The position numbers and the translations under genes were made by a program. Shown here piece after piece: positions 46,567-55,110 of a stretch of 64,000 bases of DNA. Each line of letters opens with the position of its first letter. Position 1 is the stretch's first letter. Source of the stretch: Pseudomonas umsongensis (GTDB lineage Bacteria; Pseudomonadota; Gammaproteobacteria; Pseudomonadales; Pseudomonadaceae); contig NZ_NIWU01000007.1 in NCBI RefSeq assembly GCF_002236105.1, positions 186,001-250,000 of the forward strand, given 5' to 3'. The notes under the pieces are model-generated. The model worked only from the letters and a program-made list of their open reading frames with translations. It had not been told where the DNA came from and ran no database searches.

Positions 46567-46656
46567 TGTGGGAGCGAGCCTGCTCGCGAAGGCGTCGTGT
46601 CAGTCAACGAGGATGGCGACTGATACAGCGCTTTCGCGAGCAAGCCCACTCCCACA
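46567..46656. repeat. REP inverted pair, one arm diverged
   Basis: TGTGGGAGCGAGCCTGCTCG faces a diverged complement (CGCGAGCAAGCCCACTCCCA) about 42 bp away, between the gcsR start and the DUF5064 gene. Confidence 0.85.
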
Positions 46657-46690
46657 GTGGTTTGGGTTGAGCACAGAACGTGTGTTCGGG

Positions 46691-47053
46691 TTACTCGAAG
46701 TGTTCGGGGTTTACCGGATCACCGGATTTCATATTCAACTGCTGCCGGATGTCTTCGAACATCAAGTCGTAGTGCTTGTGGATCGAGCCGATCTGGCTGT
46801 GTGCCTTCGGAATCCCGTACTTCTCGGCAATTCTCGTCACATCCCTGGCGAAGTTGTAGGCCTCCTCCTTGGGCAGGAAGAAGGGCTCTGACATGTCCTT
46901 GCCTTGAATGTTGCCATGCATGGTGAACAGGATGCCTTTTTCACCTTTGTCATTGGTGCTGACTTCATAGTCGAGGTGCACGTTGTAACTGACATCGTCC
47001 GGTGTCAGCGCATGACGCTCGATGTGCAAGTGACCTGGCTCAAACTGTGCCAT
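46691..47053 (-). CDS. DUF5064-like small protein at the end of the arc operon
   Basis: 120 residues, acidic, soluble, with no signal peptide. The start MAQFEPGHLHIERHALTPDD and the GILFTMHGNI segment fit what I remember of the Pseudomonas DUF5064 family. It begins 12 bp after arcC, so it is probably cotranscribed with arcDABC. Function unknown; linkage suggests a role in anaerobic arginine use or a protein expressed under those conditions. Confidence 0.65.
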   Translation of the reverse strand: MAQFEPGHLHIERHALTPDDVSYNVHLDYEVSTNDKGEKGILFTMHGNIQGKDMSEPFFLPKEEAYNFARDVTRIAEKYGIPKAHSQIGSIHKHYDLMFEDIRQQLNMKSGDPVNPEHFE

Positions 47054-47065
47054 GGACTTCTCTCC

Positions 47066-47995
47066 TTACAAGTAAGTAATGCCAGGTGTCGCTGTGCTGA
47101 TGCGTGTGCCAGCCTTGCCCTGGACGATCGCCTCGATGTCCGCCAGAGAGCCGATCACCGCGACTTTTCCAGTATGGCGTGCGAACTCGCAGGCTGCCTG
47201 CACCTTCGGTCCCATGGAGCCAGCGGCGAAGCCGAGCTTTTCCATTTCGTCGGGGTGCGCCTGGGCGATGGCTTTCTGCGTCGGTTTACCGAAATCGATA
47301 AAGGCGGCGTTGACGTCGGTGGCGATCACCAACAGATCGGCTTCCAGCTGTTCGGCCAACAGCGCCGAGCACAGGTCTTTGTCGATCACAGCTTCCACGC
47401 CCTCAAGTTTGCCGGGTGCGGTGTACATGGTGGGGATGCCGCCACCGCCGGCACAGATCACGATGCTGCCTTTTTCCAGCAGCCATTTGATCGGGCGGAT
47501 TTCGAAGATGCGCTTGGGTTTGGGGCTGGCGACCACGCGGCGGAATTTGTCGCCGTCGGGGGCGATGGCCCAGCCTTTTTCGGCAGCCAGTTTTTCTGCC
47601 TCGGCCTTGCCGTACACCGGGCCAATGGGTTTGCTGGGTTTCTGGAAGGCCGGGTCGTTGGCATCGACTTCGACCTGGGTCAGCAAGGTGGCGAAGGGCA
47701 CCTCGAAGTCCAGCAGGTTGCCCAGCTCCTGTTCGATGATGTAGCCGATCATGCCCTCGGTTTCGGCGCCGAGGACGTCCAGCGGGTAAGGTGACACCGA
47801 GGTGTAGGCGGCCGCTTGCAGCGATAGCAGGCCGACTTGCGGGCCATTGCCGTGGGCGATGACCAGTTGGTTGCCGGGATGGATCTTGGCGATCTGCTCG
47901 GTGGCGATCCGGATATTGGCGCGCTGGTTGTCCGCGGTCATGGGTTCACCCCGGCGGAGCAGGGCGTTACCGCCCAGAGCAACGACGATACGCAT
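47066..47995 (-). CDS. arcC: Carbamate kinase
   Basis: 309 residues from MRIVVALGGNALLRRGEPMT, the canonical start. Motifs AHGNGPQVGLL (~48) and ICAGGGGIP (~214) belong to the amino-acid-kinase fold. ArcC makes ATP from carbamoyl phosphate and ADP, the energy-yielding step of the arginine deiminase pathway. A compound palindrome lies between it and arcB. The frame is open upstream but passes through the repeat. Confidence 0.97.
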   Translation of the reverse strand: MRIVVALGGNALLRRGEPMTADNQRANIRIATEQIAKIHPGNQLVIAHGNGPQVGLLSLQAAAYTSVSPYPLDVLGAETEGMIGYIIEQELGNLLDFEVPFATLLTQVEVDANDPAFQKPSKPIGPVYGKAEAEKLAAEKGWAIAPDGDKFRRVVASPKPKRIFEIRPIKWLLEKGSIVICAGGGGIPTMYTAPGKLEGVEAVIDKDLCSALLAEQLEADLLVIATDVNAAFIDFGKPTQKAIAQAHPDEMEKLGFAAGSMGPKVQAACEFARHTGKVAVIGSLADIEAIVQGKAGTRISTATPGITYL

Positions 47996-48015
47996 GGTGC
48001 ATGTCCTTTCAGTTT

Positions 48016-48119
48016 GATCGTTCCCACGGTCCCCGTGGGAATGCATCCCGTGACGCTCCGCGTCACATCGGACGCGGAGCGTCCGTGGCGGCATTCCCAC
48101 GCAGAGCGTGGGAACGATC
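48016..48119. repeat. Compound palindromic repeat between arcB and arcC
   Basis: A 104-bp element with outer arms GATCGTTCCCACG.../...CGTGGGAACGATC and nested inner inverted repeats (GACGCTCCGCGTC, GGACGCGGAGCGTCC). It can fold into one long branched hairpin inside the arc transcript. Confidence 0.85.
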
Positions 48120-48140
48120 GGATGGAGGGGGCTTCAGTCC

Positions 48141-49151
48141 TTACAGATCCGCCAGTGTCGACACCAGAATCGCCTTGATCGTGTGCATGCGGTTCTCCGC
48201 TTGCTCGAAAGCGATGCAGGCCGGCGACTCGAACACGTCATCGGTCACTTCGATGCCGTTCTTCAGGTGCGGGTACTGCTCGGCAATCTGCTTGCCGACC
48301 TTGGTATCGCTGTTGTGGAAGGCCGGCAGGCAGTGCATGAACTTGGTGCGCGGGTTGCCGGTGGCTTTCATCAGCTCGGCATTCACCTGATACGGCAGCA
48401 ATTGCTGGATGCGTTCGGCCCAGGCTTCAACCGGCTCGCCCATAGAGACCCAGACGTCGGTGTGGATGAAGTCCACGCCCTTGACCGCCGCTTTCGGGTC
48501 TTCGGTGAGAGTGATGCGCGCGCCGCTTTCCTCTCCGTATTTTTTGCAGCGAGCCACCAGGTCGTCCGCCGGCCACAGGGCTTTCGGCGCGCAGATGCGC
48601 ACGTCCATGCCCAGCTTGGCGCCGATCAGCAGCAGCGAGTTGCCCATGTTGTTACGCGCATCCCCAAGGTAGGCATAGCTGATTTCGTGGATCGGCTTGT
48701 CGGCGTGTTCACGCATGGTCAGCACGTCGGCGATCATTTGTGTCGGGTGATATTCATCGGTCAGGCCGTTGAATACAGGCACGCCGGCAAACTTGGCCAG
48801 CTCCTCGACGATTTCCTGTTTGAAGCCACGGTACTCGATGGCGTCATACATGCGCCCGAGCACGCGGGCGGTGTCCTTCATGCTTTCCTTGTGGCCGATC
48901 TGCGAGGAGTTCGGGTCGATGTAGGTGACATTGGCACCCTGGTCATAGGCGGCGACTTCGAACGCACAGCGGGTGCGGGTCGAGGTTTTCTCGAAGATCA
49001 GCGCGATGTTGTTGCCCTTGAGGTGTTGCTGTTCGGTGCCGGTGTATTTGGCCCGCTTGAGATCGCGGGACAGGTCGAGCAGGTAGCGCAATTCGCGAGG
49101 GGTGTGGTGTTCCAGGCTCAGCAGATTGCGGTTATGGATATTGAACGCCAT
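48141..49151 (-). CDS. arcB: Catabolic ornithine carbamoyltransferase
   Basis: 336 residues, the size of the catabolic enzyme. Carbamoyl-phosphate motif STRTRCAFE (~55), HPTQMIAD (~133) and ornithine motif HCLPAFHN (~272). In the arc operon the enzyme runs citrulline to ornithine plus carbamoyl phosphate. The operon context, not the sequence, makes it catabolic (anabolic ArgF is similar). Confidence 0.96.
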   Translation of the reverse strand: MAFNIHNRNLLSLEHHTPRELRYLLDLSRDLKRAKYTGTEQQHLKGNNIALIFEKTSTRTRCAFEVAAYDQGANVTYIDPNSSQIGHKESMKDTARVLGRMYDAIEYRGFKQEIVEELAKFAGVPVFNGLTDEYHPTQMIADVLTMREHADKPIHEISYAYLGDARNNMGNSLLLIGAKLGMDVRICAPKALWPADDLVARCKKYGEESGARITLTEDPKAAVKGVDFIHTDVWVSMGEPVEAWAERIQQLLPYQVNAELMKATGNPRTKFMHCLPAFHNSDTKVGKQIAEQYPHLKNGIEVTDDVFESPACIAFEQAENRMHTIKAILVSTLADL

Positions 49152-49220
49152 TTTGGATCTCCTAAGGTGTCGGTTATCCCGTTGGCCCGCGCTCGGTCGG
49201 TGCGGGCCAAGGCTGATAGG

Positions 49221-50477
49221 TTAGTAGTCGATCGGATCGCGGATGATCGGGCAGGTCATGCAATGGCCGCCGCCGCGACCGCGTCCCAGTTCGCCTGCGC
49301 TGATGGTGATGACTTCCACACCGGCCTTGCGCAGCAGGGTGTTGGTGTAGGTGTTGCGGTCGTAGCCGATGACCACACCGGGCTCCACGGCGACCACGTT
49401 GTTGCCGTCGTCCCATTGCTCGCGTTCGGCGGCGAAACTGTTGCCGCCGGTTTCGACGACGCGCAGGGCCTTGAGGTTGAGGGCCTTGGCCACGGTGTCG
49501 AGGAAGTTGGTTTCTTCGCGGCGGATATCGATGCCGCCCGGCTTGCTTTCATCGGGGCGCAGGGTGAAGGCGACAATCTGGTTCACCACTTCCGGGAAAA
49601 TGGTCACCACATCGCGGTCACAGAAGCTGAACACGGTGTCCAGGTGCATCGCCGCGCGGGATTTAGGCAGGCCGGCGACGATGACTTTTTCCACGGCCTT
49701 GTGCTTGAACAGACTGACAGCCAGTTGGCCGATGGCTTGGCGGGACGAGCGTTCGCCCATGCCGATCAGGACCACGCCGTTGCCGATCGGCATCACATCG
49801 CCGCCTTCCAGCGTGGAACTGCCATGGTCCTTGTCCGGGTCGCCGTACCAGATCTGGAATTCAGCGTTGGTGAATTGCGGATGGAATTTGTAGATGGCGG
49901 TGGTCAACAGCGTTTCCTGGCGACGTGCCGGCCAGTACATCGGGTTGAGCGTGACGCCACCGTAGATCCAGCACGTGGTATCGCGGGTGAACTGGGTGTT
50001 GGGTAGCGGCGGCAGGATGAAGCTTGAGTGGCCGAGGAATTCGCGGAACATCTGGATGGTCTTGCCGCCGAAACTGTCCGGCAGGTCATCGGCCGAGACA
50101 CCACCGATCAGGAATTCGGCGATCTTGCGCGGTTCCAGGCTGCGCAGCCACGAGCCGGTTTCATTGATCAGGCCCAGGCCCACCGAATCGGCGGTGATCT
50201 TGCGCTCGAGAATCCAGTCCAGCGCTTCGGGGATGGCGACGATGTCGGTCAGCAGGTTGTGCATCTCCAGTACATCGACATTTCGTTCACGCATTTTGGT
50301 GACGAAATCGAAATGGTCGCGCTTGGCCTGTGCCACCCACAGCACATCATCGAACAGCAGTTCGTCGCAGTTGTTCGGGGTCAGGCGCTGATGGGCGAGC
50401 CCTGGGGAGCAAACCATGACTTTGCGCAGTTTGCCGGCTTCGGAATGGACGCCGTACTTAACTTTTTCCGTGGTCAT
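49221..50477 (-). CDS. arcA: Arginine deiminase
   Basis: 418 residues, as in P. aeruginosa. The nucleophilic Cys is in the C-terminal GGGHCMTCPIIRDP motif (near 406), with FTRDTTCWIYGGV (~161) and GNGVVLIGM also visible. It deiminates arginine to citrulline and ammonia. Second gene of arcDABC, 33 bp after arcD. Confidence 0.98.
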   Translation of the reverse strand: MTTEKVKYGVHSEAGKLRKVMVCSPGLAHQRLTPNNCDELLFDDVLWVAQAKRDHFDFVTKMRERNVDVLEMHNLLTDIVAIPEALDWILERKITADSVGLGLINETGSWLRSLEPRKIAEFLIGGVSADDLPDSFGGKTIQMFREFLGHSSFILPPLPNTQFTRDTTCWIYGGVTLNPMYWPARRQETLLTTAIYKFHPQFTNAEFQIWYGDPDKDHGSSTLEGGDVMPIGNGVVLIGMGERSSRQAIGQLAVSLFKHKAVEKVIVAGLPKSRAAMHLDTVFSFCDRDVVTIFPEVVNQIVAFTLRPDESKPGGIDIRREETNFLDTVAKALNLKALRVVETGGNSFAAEREQWDDGNNVVAVEPGVVIGYDRNTYTNTLLRKAGVEVITISAGELGRGRGGGHCMTCPIIRDPIDY

Positions 50478-50510
50478 TTCAGTGAACCTCCAGATGGCAA
50501 ATCAGTCGTG

Positions 50511-51938
50511 TTACAGGGTCAGGAAGCCGTCGTAGAGACCGTAGGCCGCCACCAGGGCGCCGACGACCACCGCGGCGAAAATCAGCTTCTCGACGTTGGT
50601 GAAAACCGGTTTCTTGAGTTCCAGCTTGGCCTTGGCGAACAGGATCACGCCGGGCGCATAGAGCAGGGCCGAGAGCAGCAGGTATTTCATGCCGCCGGCG
50701 TACAGCAGCCAGACCGCATAGATCAGGGCCACGGCACCAATGAACAGGTCCTTCTGACGCTCGCTCGCCGCGCCTTCGTAAGTTTCGCCGCGCACGGCCA
50801 ACAACAGGGCGTACGCCGCCGACCACAGGTAAGGCACCAGGATCATCGAAGTGGCGAGGTAGATCAGCGACAGGTAGGTGCTGGCCGAAAACAACGTGAT
50901 GACCAGGAATATCTGGACCATGGCATTGGTCAGCCACAGGGCGTTGACCGGTACCTGGTTGGCGTTTTCCTTGCGCAGGAACGCCGGCATGGTGTGATCC
51001 TTGGCTGCGGCGAACATGATCTCCGCACACAGCAGCACCCACGACAGCAGGGCTCCGAGCAACGAGATGATCAGGCCGACGCTGATCAACACCGCCCCCC
51101 AAGGACCCACCACGTGTTCCAGCACGGCGGCCATCGACGGGTTCTGCAGCTTGGCCAGTTCCGGTTGGGTCAGGATGCCCAGCGACAGCACGTTCACCAG
51201 TACCAAAATCAGCAGCACGGTGATAAACCCGATCACCGTGGCCTTACCCACATCACTGCGTTTTTCCGCCCGGGCCGAGAAAATGCTCGCGCCCTCGATG
51301 CCGATGAACACCCACACGGTGACCAGCATCATGTTGCGCACCTGGTTCATGACGCTGCCAAGGTCCGGATTCTTCAGGCCCCAGATGTCGGCGGTGAAGA
51401 TCTCCAGTTTGAAGGCGAAAATCGTAATCAGCACAAACAGTATCAGCGGTACGATCTTGGCGATCGTGGTCACCAGGTTGATGAATGCCGCTTCCTTGAT
51501 TCCCCGCAGTACCAGCCAATGCACGGCCCACAGCAACACGGACGCACCGACCACGGCGGCGACGGTATTGCCCTCGCCGAACACCGGGAAGAAGTAACCC
51601 AGGGTGCTGAATAACAGGACGAAGTAACCAACGTTGCCCAGCCAGGCACTGATCCAGTAACCCCAGGCCGAAGAGAAACCCATGTAGTCGCCGAAACCGG
51701 CCTTGGCGTAGGCGTAGACCCCGCCATCCAGGTCGGGCTTGCGATTGGCCAAGGTCTGGAAGACAAAGGCCAGGGTGAGCATGCCGACGGCGGTGATCGC
51801 CCAGCCAATCAGAATGGCGCCGACATCGGCACTGGCCGCCATGTTTTGCGGCAGGGAAAAGATGCCGCCACCGATCATCGAACCGACGACCAGGGCAATC
51901 AGCGCGCCGAGTTTCAGTTTTCCGGGAGTTTCAGACAT
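50511..51938 (-). CDS. arcD: Arginine/ornithine antiporter ArcD
   Basis: 475 residues, 12-13 membrane helices, APC superfamily, with the helix 1 substrate motif VVGSMIGGGIFSLPQNMAA (~17-35). It swaps external arginine for ornithine and so needs no net energy. First gene of the arc operon. It is about 80% identical by eye to the divergent copy at 52381 and exactly the same length, so this is a recent duplication. Confidence 0.96.
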   Translation of the reverse strand: MSETPGKLKLGALIALVVGSMIGGGIFSLPQNMAASADVGAILIGWAITAVGMLTLAFVFQTLANRKPDLDGGVYAYAKAGFGDYMGFSSAWGYWISAWLGNVGYFVLLFSTLGYFFPVFGEGNTVAAVVGASVLLWAVHWLVLRGIKEAAFINLVTTIAKIVPLILFVLITIFAFKLEIFTADIWGLKNPDLGSVMNQVRNMMLVTVWVFIGIEGASIFSARAEKRSDVGKATVIGFITVLLILVLVNVLSLGILTQPELAKLQNPSMAAVLEHVVGPWGAVLISVGLIISLLGALLSWVLLCAEIMFAAAKDHTMPAFLRKENANQVPVNALWLTNAMVQIFLVITLFSASTYLSLIYLATSMILVPYLWSAAYALLLAVRGETYEGAASERQKDLFIGAVALIYAVWLLYAGGMKYLLLSALLYAPGVILFAKAKLELKKPVFTNVEKLIFAAVVVGALVAAYGLYDGFLTL

Positions 51939-51999
51939 TGCATGACTCCATTGCAGGAGAAGAGAGGCAACAGACTAGGTCCGCCCGCCATTGAGCGGA

Positions 52000-52013
52000 C
52001 TGACTCAGATCAG
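52000..52013. promoter_or_regulatory. Candidate ANR (FNR-type) box upstream of arcD
   Basis: CTGACTCAGATCAG contains the FNR-family core TGA-N6-TCA and resembles the TTGAC-N4-ATCAG site I recall for the P. aeruginosa arc promoter. It is centred about 68 bp before the arcD ATG. The rest of the 442-bp arcD/arcD2 intergenic region (51939-52380) is AT-rich and holds no gene. Confidence 0.5.
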
Positions 52014-52380
52014 TGCAGGTCGACATTCCATTGTGAATAACCAAAAGATCGCTCATACAAAGCTAATGCCTGTAATGCTTGTCCCAGAGGCTTCGTTGAA
52101 TTTTTGTTGAAACTTTTTCGCATTCCTTGCGCCTTATGAAGCTAGCCCTTTTTTACCAATCCGCAAATTTTCGCGGAGGGTTCTCAGAACGGAATTGGCT
52201 TATCAAAAAAGTTGTATAAAGCAAAAAAATATATCGATGCCTATTGGGTTTTATCTGGCACTTGGATGGGCGTTTGTTGGCGTTATCCAATAAACGTCAT
52301 TACGCTTCATCCATTTAGTTAACGCAGGTTATGTGACGATCTTGCGGCAATGGCCGCCCCTGGCAACTGGAGACGCCGCC

Positions 52381-53808
52381 ATGTCGCAATCGACGCAAAA
52401 GCTTCGCCTGAGCGCACTGATCGCCCTGGTCGTCGGATCGATGATTGGCGGCGGGATCTTTTCCCTGCCGCAGAACATGGCGGCCAAGGCCGATGCGGGG
52501 GCGATCCTGATCGGCTGGGCCATTACGGCCGTCGGCATGCTGACCCTGGCCTTCGTCTTCCAGACCCTGGCCAATCGCAAGCCGGAACTGGACTCGGGGG
52601 TGTACGCCTACGCCAAGGCCGGTTTCGGCGACTATATGGGCTTCTCTTCGGCCTGGGGTTATTGGATCAGCGCCTGGCTGGGCAACGTCGGCTACTTCGT
52701 GCTGCTGTTCAGCACCCTGGGGTTTTTCTTTCCGGTGTTCGGCGAAGGCAACACCCCGACCGCCATCGCCTGTGCGTCTTTGCTGCTGTGGACGGTGCAT
52801 TTCATAGTGATGCGCGGGATCAAGGAAGCCGCTTTCATCAACCTGTTGACGACCGTGGCCAAGATCGTGCCGCTGATCATGTTCATCGTGATCGCCGCCG
52901 TGGCGTTCAAGGCGGACATCTTCACCCGGGACATCTGGGGCCGCAGCAACCCGAGTTTCGGTAGCGTGATGGACCAGGTGCGCAACATGATGCTGGTCAC
53001 CGTGTTCGTGTTCATCGGCATCGAGGGCGCCAGTGTCTACTCGGCGCGGGCGGAGAAGCGCGCGGATGTGGGCCGGGCCACGGTCATCGGTTTTCTCGGG
53101 GTGCTGGCGCTGCTGGTATTGGTCAACGTGCTTTCGCTGGGGATCCTCAGTCAGCCGGAACTGGCCACCTTGCAGAACCCGTCGCTGGCCTCGGTGCTTG
53201 AGCATATTGTCGGCCCGTGGGGCGCGTTGCTGATCAGTATCGGCCTGGGGATCTCACTGCTGGGCGCGTTGCTGTCCTGGGCATTGCTGTGTGCGGAGAT
53301 CCTGTTCGCCACCGCGAAGGACAAGACCATGCCGGCATTCCTGACCAAGGAAAACGCCAACCATGTGCCGGTCAATGCGCTGTGGCTGACCAACATGATG
53401 ATTCAGCTGTTTCTGCTGATCACCCTGTTTTCCGCCGGCACCTACACCAGCCTGATCTACCTCGCTTCATCGATGATCCTGGTGCCCTATCTGTGGTCGG
53501 CGGCTTATGCGGTGCTGCTGAGCGGTCGCGGTGAAACCTATGAACACGCCTCCGCCGAACGCACCAAGGACCTGCTGATCGGCGGCATCGCCCTGAGTTA
53601 TGCGGTGTGGTTGCTATATGCCGGCGGCGTGAAGTACCTGCTGCTCTCGGCCTTGCTCTACGCGCCCGGCGTGATCCTGTTCGCCAAGGCCAGGCATGAA
53701 CAGGGCAAACCGCTGTTCACCACCCTCGAGAAGGGCATATTTACCTGTGTCATCAGCGCTGCCGGACTGGCGGCGTATGCGCTGTACAGCGGAGTGCTCA
53801 GCCTGTGA
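52381..53808 (+). CDS. arcD: Second arginine/ornithine antiporter (arcD paralogue)
   Basis: 475 residues from MSQSTQKLRLSALIALVVGS, with GGAG about 9 bases before the ATG. The open frame begins 16 codons earlier, but MSQST aligns with MSETPGK of the other ArcD. Same helix 1 motif VVGSMIGGGIFSLPQNMAA and C-terminal ALYSGVLSL. It is transcribed away from arcDABC and overlaps the alkA-like gene by 4 bp. Either a second antiporter with different regulation or specificity, or a simple gene-dose copy; P. aeruginosa, as I recall, has one ArcD in the operon. Confidence 0.9.
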   Translation: MSQSTQKLRLSALIALVVGSMIGGGIFSLPQNMAAKADAGAILIGWAITAVGMLTLAFVFQTLANRKPELDSGVYAYAKAGFGDYMGFSSAWGYWISAWLGNVGYFVLLFSTLGFFFPVFGEGNTPTAIACASLLLWTVHFIVMRGIKEAAFINLLTTVAKIVPLIMFIVIAAVAFKADIFTRDIWGRSNPSFGSVMDQVRNMMLVTVFVFIGIEGASVYSARAEKRADVGRATVIGFLGVLALLVLVNVLSLGILSQPELATLQNPSLASVLEHIVGPWGALLISIGLGISLLGALLSWALLCAEILFATAKDKTMPAFLTKENANHVPVNALWLTNMMIQLFLLITLFSAGTYTSLIYLASSMILVPYLWSAAYAVLLSGRGETYEHASAERTKDLLIGGIALSYAVWLLYAGGVKYLLLSALLYAPGVILFAKARHEQGKPLFTTLEKGIFTCVISAAGLAAYALYSGVLSL

Positions 53809-54668
53809 AGTTACTGCTGGCGTTCCAGCCGCCCTACGATTGGCCGGCGATGTTGGGTTTTCTGTCGGCGCGGGCGATCACTGGAATGGAAGAAGTGATC
53901 GGCGACGTCTACTCACGCAGCATCGGCTTGAACGGGGTCCACGGCACGCTCGCTATCGGGCCTGCGACGGCGGACTCACTGGAACTGACGCTGGACTTTC
54001 CCGACGCCAGCGCAGTGCCCGAGATTGTCGCCAGGCTGCGGCGGATGTTTGATCTGGATGCCGACCTGATCAGCATGCAACAGCATCTGTCGGCTGACCC
54101 ACTGCTGGCACGACTAATTACAGACCGCCCAGGGCTGCGCGTACCGGGGACGTGGGACGGACTGGAACTGGCGATCCGCGCGGTGTTGGGGCAGCAGATT
54201 ACCGTGGGCGCGGCTATCAAACTGGCCGGGAAGCTGGTGGCGCAATACGGCACACCCTTGAGCTCGCCGCGCGGTGGCCTGACCCATGTGTTTCCCGAAG
54301 CGGCGGTGCTGGCGGCGGCGGACCTTGCGACATTGGGGATGCCGAAAAGCCGAGGCCGTACGCTGTCTGGCGTGGCCCAGGCGGTGATCGATGATCCCCT
54401 GTTGTTTGAACCCGGTCGGCACGGCGGGGTGGCGCGGTTGCTGGCGTTGTATGGCATCGGCGACTGGACGGCGCAGTACATTGCGTTGCGGCAGTTGCGG
54501 GAAATGGATGGGTTGCCGAATGGGGATGTGGGGTTGATCAATGCGTTGGCGGCATTGGAGGGTGGGGCGGTGACGGCTCGGCAGTTGTTGGAGAGGGCTG
54601 AGGGATGGCGGCCGTATCGGGGGTATGCGGCGCAGTTGTTGTGGACCTCTCTGAGTCGCGCGGATTGA
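53805..54668 (+). CDS. alkA: DNA-3-methyladenine glycosylase II (AlkA family)
   Basis: 287 residues from a GTG overlapping the arcD2 stop (GTGA). N-terminal AlkA_N beta domain (~1-115), then the HhH-GPD domain with LYGIGDWTAQYIALR (~223-237), followed by the aspartate in LPNGDVGLI (~248), which matches the catalytic Asp of AlkA (Asp238 in E. coli). It excises alkylated purines in base excision repair. No ada gene is adjacent; translation seems coupled to the antiporter gene, an odd pairing. Confidence 0.92.
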   Translation: MKLLLAFQPPYDWPAMLGFLSARAITGMEEVIGDVYSRSIGLNGVHGTLAIGPATADSLELTLDFPDASAVPEIVARLRRMFDLDADLISMQQHLSADPLLARLITDRPGLRVPGTWDGLELAIRAVLGQQITVGAAIKLAGKLVAQYGTPLSSPRGGLTHVFPEAAVLAAADLATLGMPKSRGRTLSGVAQAVIDDPLLFEPGRHGGVARLLALYGIGDWTAQYIALRQLREMDGLPNGDVGLINALAALEGGAVTARQLLERAEGWRPYRGYAAQLLWTSLSRAD

Positions 54669-55110
54669 GCGAGCTGTCGGCCCAAATCCCAATCACCCTA
54701 AATGCCGAAGATGCACCAAAACCTCACTCACACACTGGGGCCGAACAATGCCCGACAGCCCACCGCAACCCCTGTGGGAGCGGGCTTGCCCGCGAAAGCG
54801 CCAGCCCATCCAACACACATGCTGAATCAGCCAGGATGGTTTGCAACCGAGGAGATGATGGGACAAAGGATGTTCTGTTTTGAATGTCCATTTTTTGAAT
54901 TTTTACGAACCCGGCACGAATGGGTATTTTCTCATCTCCATTTTTGTCGCCTTTTTCTGCATGGCTTGTGGGATCTTTCCTGATTTTCTAGACCGTCTTG
55001 AGTTTCCCCTCTGTCCACGTACTTTCCGTTAAGCCACTCACCCCGAGTCGGCTTATCGATCGTTAACAGTGGTGCGCTATCTGGGGCGCCAGCAGAGAGG
55101 GAAATCAACA
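54669..55110. other. Intergenic region with a single REP
   Basis: About 440 bp without a supported gene. A single REP unit, TGTGGGAGCGGGCTTGCCCG..., lies at 54773-54795. The right half becomes AT-rich and should hold the promoter of the PAAR-protein gene. A forward frame at 54702-54983 starts in the REP area, has no ribosome site and was not called. Confidence 0.55.

Noticed and set aside
48108..50006. 632-codon forward frame opposite arcB and arcA
   Set aside because: Spans two confident genes and the gap between them in antisense; no motif or start signal.
54702..54983. 93-codon frame upstream of the PAAR gene
   Set aside because: It runs through a REP unit, has no ribosome site and no protein-like features.
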